DNA of 64,000 nt from Streptomyces sp. SID8374 (GTDB lineage Bacteria > Actinomycetota > Actinomycetes > Streptomycetales > Streptomycetaceae): positions 620,001-684,000 of the forward strand of contig NZ_WWGH01000002.1 in NCBI RefSeq assembly GCF_009865135.1. Direction: 5' to 3'. Every line of letters begins with the position of its first letter. Position 1 is the stretch's first letter. The position numbers were made by a program, and so were the translations under genes. Positions 33,588 through 41,645 of the stretch are shown here, one piece after another. Below the pieces are notes generated by a model that made no database searches, was not told where the DNA came from, and saw nothing but the letters and a program-made list of their open reading frames with translations.

Positions 33588-35465
33588 CTATTCACGGTCT
33601 TCCGCGGTGGAGCGGCGACGCATGGCGAACAGCAGTCCGCCACCGGCGAGGACGACGACGGCGATCCCGACCCCGATGAGCACTCCGGTGGAGGAGCCAC
33701 CGGAGTCGGAGGAGGCCGACGAGGAGGCCCCTGCGGCAGGGACCGCCGACCACCAGCTCCAGTAGCCGTCCTGGCCGTAGATGTTGCCCGCGGCCGACGG
33801 CATGGTGGTGATGGACTCGATGTGGTCGGTGCGGTAGGCCTCGACGGCATTCGGGTACGCCATGACGTTCATGTACCCGGTGTCGTACAGCCGCGACTCC
33901 AGTTGCCGTACAAGATCCGCCCGCTTGGCGGGGTCGTACTCCGCCAGTTGCTTCTTGTAGAGCTCGTCGTACTGCTTGTCGCAGATGAAGTTGTCCGTCG
34001 CGGCCGACTCCTTCGCCTTGGACGGCAGCGCGGCGCAGGTGTGGATGGAGAGGACGAAGTCGGGGTCCGGGTTGACGGACCAGCCGTCGAAGGCGAGGTC
34101 GTACTCACCGGCGTACCAGGGGTCGGAGACGTTGTCGAGGCAGTCGACCTTCAGCCCGATGCCCTGCTCGCCCCACCACTCCTGGAGGTACTTGCCGATC
34201 GCCTTGTCGTTCGGGTCGGTGGCGTGGCAGAGGATACGGAAGTCCAGCGGCTTGCCGTCCTTGCCGACGCGCTTGCCCGCGCTGTTCTTCCTGTACCCGG
34301 CCTCGTCCAGCAGGGCCGAGGCCTTCGCCGGGTCGTACGCCAGCTTCTGGCCGTCCGACGGCTTCCAGAAGTAGTCCGAGAAGCGCGGCGGGATGTACCC
34401 CTCGCCCTCGACGGCGTGGCCCTGGAAGACCTTGTCGATGATGGTCTTGCGGTCGACCGCCATGAACAGGGCGTGCCGCACCTTCTGGTCCAGCAGCGCC
34501 GGGTGGCCGTCGCCGAATTTCTTGCCGTCCTTGGTACGGGCTCCGGGGTTGACGGCGAGTGCGAAGAAGCGCCGGCCCGGGGCGTCGTTGACCTTGATGT
34601 CCGGGGCGTTCTCCAGCGAGGCGGACTGGGCCGGGGTCAGGCTGGGGCTGCCCGCGACGAAGGAGACCTCACCCTTGCGCAGGGCGGCGACGGCCGCGTC
34701 CTGGTCCTTGTAGTAGCGGAAGACCAGCTCGTCGAACTTGGGCGAGCCGCGCCAGAAGTCCTTGTTGGCCTTGAGCTTCACAAAGCTGTCGACCTTGTAG
34801 TCCGTCAGGATGAACGGGCCGTTCCCCACGATGGGGAAGTCCTTGTCGTTGTTGAACTTGGAGAAGTCGTCGACCTTCTCCCAGACGTGCTTCGGGACGA
34901 TCGGCACGTCCAGCGCGGCCATCGTGGCCTGCGGCTCCTTGAGCTTGATGACCAGCTTGTCCTTGCTGGGAGCGGTCACCTTCTCGAAGTTGCCGACGAA
35001 GCTGCCGTTGGAGGTGGCCGCGCCCTCGTCGGTCATCATCGTGTTGAACGTCCAGGCCGCGTCCTCGGCGGTGGCCTGCTGCCCGTCGGACCACTTCGAG
35101 TCGGGCCGGATCGTGTACGTCCACGTCAGCTTGTCCGCCGACGGCTCCCACGCGGTGGCCAGGCCCGGGATCGCCTTGTTGTCCTTGGCGTCGTAGTTGG
35201 TCAGGTAGTCGTACATGAGCCGGTGGATGCTCGTGCTCAGCAGCCGCTGGGCGAGGAACGGGCTCAGCGAGTCGACGCTCTGTGCGACGGCGACCGTGAG
35301 CGTCGTCCTGCCGTCGTCGGCGCGGGCCTCGGAGGGCGCGGGCGCGAGCGGGTTCCCCGGGACGACGGCCCCGGCGGTGAGCGCCAGGGCGGCCGCGCCC
35401 GAGGCGAGCAGGGTACGCAGGCGCCTGCCGGGCCGGGTGGTTCGGGAGGAAACTCTTGTGACCAT
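33588..35465 (-). CDS. Oligopeptide ABC transporter substrate-binding protein with C-terminal membrane anchor
   Basis: 625-residue family-5 extracellular solute-binding protein. An N-terminal signal (about residues 14-48, ending near SEARA) precedes the mature domain TLTVAVAQSVDSLSPF; DSKWSDGQQATAEDAAWTF is the family signature. Unusually there is no lipobox cysteine. Instead the C-terminus has a Ser/Gly linker, a transmembrane helix (VLIGVGIAVVVLAGGGLLFA) and a basic tail, so the protein is held by its C-terminus. Genes for two permeases and two ATPases follow with tight spacing. A promoter-like sequence lies at 35538-35566. The substrate is probably a peptide; not determined. Confidence 0.93.
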   Translation of the reverse strand: MVTRVSSRTTRPGRRLRTLLASGAAALALTAGAVVPGNPLAPAPSEARADDGRTTLTVAVAQSVDSLSPFLAQRLLSTSIHRLMYDYLTNYDAKDNKAIPGLATAWEPSADKLTWTYTIRPDSKWSDGQQATAEDAAWTFNTMMTDEGAATSNGSFVGNFEKVTAPSKDKLVIKLKEPQATMAALDVPIVPKHVWEKVDDFSKFNNDKDFPIVGNGPFILTDYKVDSFVKLKANKDFWRGSPKFDELVFRYYKDQDAAVAALRKGEVSFVAGSPSLTPAQSASLENAPDIKVNDAPGRRFFALAVNPGARTKDGKKFGDGHPALLDQKVRHALFMAVDRKTIIDKVFQGHAVEGEGYIPPRFSDYFWKPSDGQKLAYDPAKASALLDEAGYRKNSAGKRVGKDGKPLDFRILCHATDPNDKAIGKYLQEWWGEQGIGLKVDCLDNVSDPWYAGEYDLAFDGWSVNPDPDFVLSIHTCAALPSKAKESAATDNFICDKQYDELYKKQLAEYDPAKRADLVRQLESRLYDTGYMNVMAYPNAVEAYRTDHIESITTMPSAAGNIYGQDGYWSWWSAVPAAGASSSASSDSGGSSTGVLIGVGIAVVVLAGGGLLFAMRRRSTAEDRE

Positions 35466-35537
35466 GGACGGGGACCTCGCGTCATCACTCGCTTGAGAAG
35501 GCGGGTTGATCTCTGGTTCGCCAGTTGGTGAAGCGAA

Positions 35538-35566
35538 GGTTTATCAGCGGTCGCGAGGCTCGTCAA
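35538..35566 (-). promoter_or_regulatory. Probable promoter of the oligopeptide ABC operon
   Basis: On the minus strand TTGACG (35566-35561) is followed after 17 bases by TAAACC (35543-35538), 73 bases before the binding-protein start. The -35 box and spacing fit a vegetative promoter; the -10 box is imperfect. Confidence 0.4.
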
Positions 35567-35606
35567 CGGTCCGTCAAACCGCGTGTGGGCTGCGGAAATA
35601 CCCAAA

Positions 35607-35638
35607 AGGGCCCGCACCGCGCGAGCGGTACGGGCCCT
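35607..35638 (-). terminator. Terminator of the MinD/EspI-like ATPase gene
   Basis: A 14-bp stem with one mismatch (35607-35620 with 35625-35638). On the minus strand it is followed by TTTTGGG, and it begins 24 bases past the stop codon of the ATPase gene. Confidence 0.75.
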
Positions 35639-35661
35639 CATTGGTTTAGACCTCTAACGCC

Positions 35662-38600
35662 TTACTGGTGAGGAGCTTGCGGCGGCTGCGGAGGCGCCTG
35701 CCGCCACCCCTGCGGGTCCACCGGACCCTGTAGACCGGGCTGGCCTGCCGGGTTGTCCTCACCACCGGGCTGACCACCCGGCTGACCCTGCGGCGGCGCG
35801 GCCGGGGCCGGTCCACCCGACTGGGCCTGCGGTCCACCCGACTGGGCCTGCGAGGGCAGCGACTGCTGCCAGCCGTTCTGCGGTCCGCCCGGGCCCGGCT
35901 GCGGGGGATAGGGCTGCTGCGGGGGCTGGGGAGCGCCTGGCTGTCCGGCCGGCTGATATCCCCCGTACGGCGGCGGGGGCTGCTGCCCGGGGTAGGGCTG
36001 CTGACCCTGACCCTGGCCTTGGCCCTGCCCCGGCATCGGCTGGCCCGGGTGGGGTTGGTGGCCCGGCTGGCCTTGCTGGCTTTGCTGCGCTTGCTGGCCG
36101 GGGTACGGCGGCTGGTAGGGCTGGCCGGGAGCGGGCTGCTGGGGGGCGTACGGCTGCTGGCCGCCGGGGCCGCCCGGGTGCTGCTGGGGCGGGTAGGGCT
36201 GCTGGTGCTGCGGGGCGTGGGGCTGGTGCGGGGCGTGGGGCGGCTGGCCCTGTGCGGGCTGCTGGCCCTGCTGACCGGGGATCGGCCGGCCCTGTGCCGG
36301 GTAGCCCTGCTGGCCCGGCATCGGCGGGGCGTACTGCGGCGGCGGGTTCTGGCCGTCCGCCGTCCACAGCCCTTGCTGCTGCTGGGCGCGCGCGAAGTCC
36401 TCCGCCACGAGGGCCGAGAGGTTGAAGTACGCTTCACGCGTCTTGGGCCGCATCATGTCGAGGTCGACCTCGGCGCCCGCCGCCAGGTGCTCGTCGAACG
36501 GGACGACCACGACACCCCGGCACCGCGTCTCGAAGTGCTGCACGATGTCGTCGACCTTGATCATCTTGCCGGTCTCGCGGACCCCTGAGATGACGGTGAG
36601 CGAACGCCGCACCAGGTCCGCGTACCCGTGCGCCGAGAGCCAGTCCAGCGTGGTGGAGGCGCTGGAGGCACCGTCGACCGAGGGCGTGGAGACGATGATC
36701 AGCTGGTCGGCGAGGTCCAGCACGCCGCGCATGGCGCTGTAGAGGAGGCCGGTGCCCGAGTCGGTGAGGATGATCGGGTACTGCTTGCCGAGCACGTCGA
36801 TCGCGCGCCGGTAGTCCTCGTCGTTGAACGCCGTGGAGACGGCCGGGTCCACATCGTTGGCGATGATCTCCAGACCGGAGGGCGCCTGCGAGGTGAACCG
36901 CCGGATGTCCATGTACGAGTTGAGGTACGGGATCGCCTGGACCAGGTCGCGGATCGTGGCCCCGGTCTCGCGCCGCACCCGGCGCCCGAGCGTGCCCGCG
37001 TCCGGGTTGGCGTCGATGGCGAGGATCTTGTCCTGCCGTTCGGTGGCCAGGGTCGACCCCAGGGCGGTCGTGGTGGTGGTCTTGCCGACGCCGCCCTTCA
37101 GGCTGATGACGGCGATCCGGTAGCAGGAGAGCACCGGCGTACGGATCAGCTCCAGCTTGCGCAGCCGCTCGGCCTCCTCCTTCTTCCCGCCCAGCTTGAA
37201 CCGGGAGGCGGCGGAGGGGTTGCGGCTGCTCTTCGCCTTCTGCTTGCCCCGCACGAGCCGGTCGGAGGAGAGCTCCACCGCCGCCGTGTACCCGAGGGGC
37301 GCGCCCGGCACGGAACGCTCGCGCTGGTCGTGCGTGACCGGCGTGGGCCAGGCACCCCCGGCGCGCGGATCGACGGGCTGACCCGGGTGGCCCTGCTGCC
37401 CCGGCTGCTGCTGGGCGTGGGGCGGCTGGGGCCGGCCCTGCTGCGGCCCCTGCTGGTTGCCCTGCTGCTGGTACGGCTCCGGCTGCTGCGGGGGAGCCGG
37501 GGCGACGGGCGCGGGCAGGTTGGGGGCGCTCTGCGCGGGGAACGGGGCGGGCTGCTGGCCCTGCTGAGGTGCGTTGGGGGCCTGGGGTGGCTGGGCCTGC
37601 GGGAAGCCGTAGCCGCCTTGGGCACCCTGCGGGGGCAGCTGCTGGTGCTGCTGCTGCGGGAAGCCGTAGCCGCCCGCGCCCTGGGGGGCCTGAGGGTGGG
37701 CCTGCGGCGGAAGGGGTGCTCCCTGGCCGCCCTGGCCGGGGAACTGCTGGGGCGGCTGGGGCTGCTGAGGCGCCTGCGGGAAGCCGTAACCGCCGGGAGC
37801 CTCGTTGGGCGCCACCGGGGCGGGCCACTGCGCCGCGGGCTGCGGCGCGACGGGCTGCGGGGCGGCCGGCTGGAAGGCGGGCGGCAGCGGCGGCAGCGCG
37901 CCGCCCTCGGCGGGCGCGGACCACGGCACCGGCGCGGCGGAGGCCTGCGGCCCGGGCAGGGCGGCGGGCGGAGCGTCCTGAGGAGCGGCGTCCCGCGGTA
38001 CGGCGTCGGCCTGGGCACCCGTCTCGGCACCGGCGTCGGGGGCGCTGTCCGAGCTGTCGTCCGAGTCGTCCGAGGCGGACACCTCGGCAGGGTCGGCAGC
38101 ATCGGCCGGCTGCGGGGCATCGGCGGAGTCCGCGGGCTTCGGGTCATCCGTGGAGGCCGACGCGTCCGCGTCGGTACCCGGGCCCGTCCCCGTGCCCCTG
38201 TCCGCGTCGTCGCTGTCGGAGGCGGCGGAACCAGCCCCCGTACCCTCGGCGGACCCGGAGCCCGATTCCGTACGGGAAGAAGCCGCACCCGATTCCGTAC
38301 CGGACAGGCCGGAATCCCCCTCCGTACCCGAAGCGTTCGCCGCCGCCTCGCGCTCGGCGATCTCCCGCTTGAGGGCGGCCGGGGAGAACCGCATCGTGGC
38401 GCCGCTCTCCACATCGCCGCCCCCGAACGGACCCGGGTCACCGGACGCGGCCGGAGCGGTCGGCGCACCGGGCACGACGGGCCCGACCGGATCGGCGGGT
38501 TCCACGGGCGCGGGTGCGTCCACCGGAGCCGGGGGAGGAGTGGGCGCCCAGTTGGAGTCGAACCCGCCCTGCGACGGCTGCTCCGGCACGGACACGGGCG

Positions 38601-38799
38601 CCCCGTGCGGCGGCGGAGGCGGCGGCGCCAGGTGCGAGCCCGCTCCCCCCGACGAGTCCCCCGCCGCGTTCTGCGTGTACCAGGCGGGAGGGGTGTAGTC
38701 GATGGTGAACTCACCCGTCATCTCGGCGGGATCCGCGTCGGACGACTCGTCGACGGGCGTGTTCCATCCGCCGCGGATCTCGTCCCGATCGCTGTTCAC
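35662..38799 (-). CDS. MinD/ParA-like ATPase with long disordered flanks (EspI-like), ESX-associated
   Basis: A 1045-residue protein. Residues 1-~500 and ~800-1045 are low complexity, rich in Pro, Gln, Ala and Gly with many PQQ, PPQAP and QGQ units. The middle is a MinD/ParA-type ATPase with the deviant Walker A KGGVGKTT (568-575), LAIDANPDAGTLGRR, and QYPIILTDSGTG. This layout matches EspI of mycobacterial ESX-1, which has a Pro-rich region and a MinD-like ATPase. The GTG start has AGGAGG seven bases upstream. It lies at the edge of the type VII locus, transcribed in the same direction as eccE. A role in energising or regulating secretion is inferred from family and position. Confidence 0.85.
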   Translation of the reverse strand: MNSDRDEIRGGWNTPVDESSDADPAEMTGEFTIDYTPPAWYTQNAAGDSSGGAGSHLAPPPPPPHGAPVSVPEQPSQGGFDSNWAPTPPPAPVDAPAPVEPADPVGPVVPGAPTAPAASGDPGPFGGGDVESGATMRFSPAALKREIAEREAAANASGTEGDSGLSGTESGAASSRTESGSGSAEGTGAGSAASDSDDADRGTGTGPGTDADASASTDDPKPADSADAPQPADAADPAEVSASDDSDDSSDSAPDAGAETGAQADAVPRDAAPQDAPPAALPGPQASAAPVPWSAPAEGGALPPLPPAFQPAAPQPVAPQPAAQWPAPVAPNEAPGGYGFPQAPQQPQPPQQFPGQGGQGAPLPPQAHPQAPQGAGGYGFPQQQHQQLPPQGAQGGYGFPQAQPPQAPNAPQQGQQPAPFPAQSAPNLPAPVAPAPPQQPEPYQQQGNQQGPQQGRPQPPHAQQQPGQQGHPGQPVDPRAGGAWPTPVTHDQRERSVPGAPLGYTAAVELSSDRLVRGKQKAKSSRNPSAASRFKLGGKKEEAERLRKLELIRTPVLSCYRIAVISLKGGVGKTTTTTALGSTLATERQDKILAIDANPDAGTLGRRVRRETGATIRDLVQAIPYLNSYMDIRRFTSQAPSGLEIIANDVDPAVSTAFNDEDYRRAIDVLGKQYPIILTDSGTGLLYSAMRGVLDLADQLIIVSTPSVDGASSASTTLDWLSAHGYADLVRRSLTVISGVRETGKMIKVDDIVQHFETRCRGVVVVPFDEHLAAGAEVDLDMMRPKTREAYFNLSALVAEDFARAQQQQGLWTADGQNPPPQYAPPMPGQQGYPAQGRPIPGQQGQQPAQGQPPHAPHQPHAPQHQQPYPPQQHPGGPGGQQPYAPQQPAPGQPYQPPYPGQQAQQSQQGQPGHQPHPGQPMPGQGQGQGQGQQPYPGQQPPPPYGGYQPAGQPGAPQPPQQPYPPQPGPGGPQNGWQQSLPSQAQSGGPQAQSGGPAPAAPPQGQPGGQPGGEDNPAGQPGLQGPVDPQGWRQAPPQPPQAPHQ

Positions 38800-38995
38800 T
38801 ATGCCTCCTGGTGTGGTCGAGCACCCTTGTGCCGTGGTGGGTGGGGGCGACCGGTCTCATGGGCCCCGGTACGCCCGGCTCTCCCCCTTGCGACGCGCAC
38901 AACCCGCTCGCAGGTTTTCTTGTGCCGCGCCCCACCCACCCTAATCGCCATGGGGCGCACTCCGGCAGGCCGTATCGCACGGCAAAGAACGGCGA

Positions 38996-39025
38996 AGGGT
39001 GGCCGCCGGGCCCGGCCGCCACCCT
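38996..39025 (-). terminator. Stem-loop after the DUF397 gene
   Basis: AGGGTGGC (38996-39003) pairs with GCCACCCT (39018-39025), and the inner CCGGG/CCCGG extends the stem past a small internal mismatch. It lies 18 bases beyond the DUF397 stop on the minus strand. Confidence 0.6.
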
Positions 39026-39042
39026 CGCACCGCCGACGACGC

Positions 39043-39276
39043 CTACTTGAGGTCGAACTCACCGTCGCGAGCGCCCAGGACGAAGGCCCGCCACTCCGCC
39101 TCGGTGTACCGCAGGACGGTGTCCGGGTCCAGGGAGGAGCGCATGGCGACCGCGCCGCCGGGCAGATGCGCGATCTCGACCCGCTCCTCGACCTCCTCGG
39201 TGCCGGGTGCGCTCAGCCACTCCACGCCCGAGATGTCGAGAGCGTAGAGCTCGTCCTTTTCCTGCTGGGTGCCCAT
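39043..39276 (-). CDS. DUF397 family protein
   Basis: A 77-residue protein ending in the DUF397 pattern: HLPGGAVAMRSSLDPDTVLR followed by YTEAEWRAFVLGARDGEFD. DUF397 proteins are abundant in Streptomyces and are usually encoded beside an XRE-type helix-turn-helix regulator, often as antitoxin-like or regulator-partner proteins. Here no XRE gene is adjacent; it lies between two ESX-locus genes. The ATG at 39276 has GAAGGGA upstream. Confidence 0.85.
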   Translation of the reverse strand: MGTQQEKDELYALDISGVEWLSAPGTEEVEERVEIAHLPGGAVAMRSSLDPDTVLRYTEAEWRAFVLGARDGEFDLK

Positions 39277-39373
39277 GCCGGCGTCCCTTCCGATCGAACT
39301 GTCGAACCGTGTGTCGTTGCGTGGTCCATGCTCCCCGGTGGGAGCGGCACATGGGGGGCGAACGGGCGAGGAA

Positions 39374-40129
39374 TCAGTCCATCCGGCGAGCTGTGCCCAG
39401 CAGACCGGTCTCCGCGTCCGTCGCACTCGTCATCACCCAGTGGCGCTCGCGGCCCGCCACCCAGAGCGTCACCCCGTCCGCCAGCGTCGGCAGCGCCTCG
39501 CTCTCGGCCGGTGCCAGCCCCAGGATCCGGCCGATCTGCTTCGCCTCGTCGGGCGAGACCCGCTGGATGCCGACGAGCGCCGAGGAGCGCAGCAACCGGG
39601 GTGCCACGGGGCTCAGATAGGGGAGCAGCGTCAGCACGGACTGCCAGGGGGAGGAGATGACCCGGCCGCGGGGCGGTCGCATGCCGCAGTCGCGGATGAC
39701 CACCACGGGGCTGCCGACGGTGGCGCCCGTCGGCGGGACCCGGCCCACGTCGTACAGGGAGACGCACTCAAGACCGGCGCCCGCCGCCTGCGCCAGCGTG
39801 TTCCAGGCCTGGACCCGGCCGGTCTCGACCGCCACCCGCGCACCCGTCCCGGCGGCCCGCAGCGCCAGCACCTGCGCCGTCCACAGTCCGCCGATCAGCG
39901 TGACGTCGTACGGGACGGGCCGGTGGAACCCGATCAGCTGCGGGCGCCCCTCCGCGTCGTCGCCGATGATCACGCCGTCGTCGCCGACCGGGAGCGACAG
40001 GGCACCCAGGTGGTCGGTGAGCACGGTGTGGCCCGCGTGGCGGGGGCCGAGCAGTCCGCGCCCGGCCCCGGTCCGCTCCGCCGTACCGCGCCCCACCGCT
40101 GCCCCGCCTCTTCTCGATCCGGTCCTCAC
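39374..40129 (-). CDS. Unknown protein coupled to eccE in the ESX locus
   Basis: A 251-residue protein of unknown family. The start GTG 40129 overlaps the eccE stop as GTGA, so the two are translated together. It is mostly predicted globular: a beta-rich N-terminal part (VLTDHLGALSLPVGDDGVII), a Gly/Ala-rich helix (LWTAQVLALRAAGTGARVAV), and a conserved-looking middle (PVVVIRDCGMRPPRGRVISS). No signal peptide or transmembrane segment is evident, so it is probably cytoplasmic. Tight coupling to a secretion component suggests a part in type VII secretion, but no function can be assigned. Confidence 0.75.
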   Translation of the reverse strand: MRTGSRRGGAAVGRGTAERTGAGRGLLGPRHAGHTVLTDHLGALSLPVGDDGVIIGDDAEGRPQLIGFHRPVPYDVTLIGGLWTAQVLALRAAGTGARVAVETGRVQAWNTLAQAAGAGLECVSLYDVGRVPPTGATVGSPVVVIRDCGMRPPRGRVISSPWQSVLTLLPYLSPVAPRLLRSSALVGIQRVSPDEAKQIGRILGLAPAESEALPTLADGVTLWVAGRERHWVMTSATDAETGLLGTARRMD

Positions 40130-41463
40130 TGGGCCCCTCCCAGGGGGAGCGTCGCCAGCACACCCGGCAGCTGCTCGCGGTCCAGCCGCACCAGACCCAC
40201 CTTGGCGTGCCGGGCCGCCTGCTCCAACGTCCTTCGTACGCCGACGAGTTCGGTGTCCGACCCGCCCGTCACCCGGACATGGCCGCTGACGCTCGTCTCG
40301 CCCTGCCGTGCCCCGCGCCGCACGCTGAGGCTGAAGGTCGTGGCGTACGCGGGGACCGACGTCAGCAGTGCGACCAGCTGCGGGAGCGGCGTCGCCCCCC
40401 GGCCCAGCTGGGGCCAGCGGTCCACGGCGTACGTGGTGTGCCACCGGTCGTCGCAGCGCCAGACCCGCGAGGTCTCCATCGTGCGCCGCTGCGGCGGAGC
40501 ATCCGGGCGCCCGGCGCGCCCCGACAGCAGGGGGTTGGCGCAGGCGGAGGTGGCCACGGCCGAGTTCAGCTCGTCCTGGTCCAGCACCACCGCCCGGAAC
40601 CCGGCCCCCGTGATCCGGCTCGCCACATGGTCCGCGACCCGCACCAGAGCGCGCTGGGCGCCCTCGATCCCGCCGCCGCGCGCCTCGATGGCCTCCCGGC
40701 ACAGCTCCGGGTCCAGCTTCACCGCGACCCAGGTCATCCGGAGCGCGGGCGCCCCGGTCCGGTCCTGGAGGGGCCCGTACGAGAGGCGGGCCACCGACTG
40801 CTGCGGCAGATGCGGCGCGGGAGCGGCCCGCACCTGCTGCACCAACTGCGCCGACTCCAGCACGATGTCGTCGACCTGGAGGGCGTCGCCCAGCAGTGAC
40901 AGCGGGAGCGAACGGGCGCCGAACGCGGGCCGCAGCGCCTCACCGCTCGCCTCCACCCGCACCGCCGCCGTCAGGAAGGTGCCGTCACCGAGCATGCCCA
41001 CCGTGCGGTGGTCCCGGTCGACATAGATATAAGGAGCGAAGCCGGGCACGTTCTCCGCGACCGGGGCCAGCATCGGCTCCGCGTCGGCGCCCGGAGCCGC
41101 CGCCCGCCGCCGGGCCTTGAGGGTGAGAGCACTTGACAGCCAGTCCTGGAGCGCGCGGCCCCGGCGGCGTACCACCGCGAGCAGCACCAGCACCACGACG
41201 AGCACGCCCGCGGGCACCAGCCAGGCACCGCCGAGCGCCGTACCCACCACGGCCACCGCGAGGGCCGCCTCGATGAGCAGCAGCTGCCGCCGCAGGGGCC
41301 GGACCCGGCCGGTCCGCGCGGTGGCGCGCAGGGTGGTGGAAGCGGGGGCGGCCGACGGAGTGTCAGGGGCTGTGGCGGCCGGCTCGTTGCTGCGTTGCCG
41401 ACGGGAAGGTCCAGGGGTTCCGCGGTCGGACCGCCCGGTACGCTCCCGCGTAGCTGCACCCAT
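40126..41463 (-). CDS. eccE: Type VII secretion protein EccE
   Basis: A 445-residue membrane protein. A ~60-residue polar N-terminus is followed by two adjacent transmembrane helices (residues ~60-98: LLLIEAALAVAVVGTALGG and VPAGVLVVVLVLLAVV) and a large soluble domain, as in EccE proteins of ESX systems. The soluble domain includes GFAPYIYVDRDHRTVGMLGD and TYAVDRWPQLGRGATPLPQL. EccE is the outer component of the EccB-EccC-EccD-EccE membrane complex. The gene is divergent from eccB (182-base gap, probably holding both promoters) and couples to the unknown downstream gene. Confidence 0.88.
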   Translation of the reverse strand: MGAATRERTGRSDRGTPGPSRRQRSNEPAATAPDTPSAAPASTTLRATARTGRVRPLRRQLLLIEAALAVAVVGTALGGAWLVPAGVLVVVLVLLAVVRRRGRALQDWLSSALTLKARRRAAAPGADAEPMLAPVAENVPGFAPYIYVDRDHRTVGMLGDGTFLTAAVRVEASGEALRPAFGARSLPLSLLGDALQVDDIVLESAQLVQQVRAAPAPHLPQQSVARLSYGPLQDRTGAPALRMTWVAVKLDPELCREAIEARGGGIEGAQRALVRVADHVASRITGAGFRAVVLDQDELNSAVATSACANPLLSGRAGRPDAPPQRRTMETSRVWRCDDRWHTTYAVDRWPQLGRGATPLPQLVALLTSVPAYATTFSLSVRRGARQGETSVSGHVRVTGGSDTELVGVRRTLEQAARHAKVGLVRLDREQLPGVLATLPLGGAQ

Positions 41464-41645
41464 CGCCGCGTTGCCCCCTCGTGTCCGTATTCACCGTTTT
41501 CTGCACGGGTGTTGACCGGGTGGTCACCCTACCTGAGCAGTGGGGGCCGAGCCCCTGGGGGCATAGTAGGGGCCCGGTGCGACACCAGGGGCCGACGGTG
41601 CGTGTGGCACCCTGGTCGACCATCGGGGAGAAGGGGCAGCGGAAC

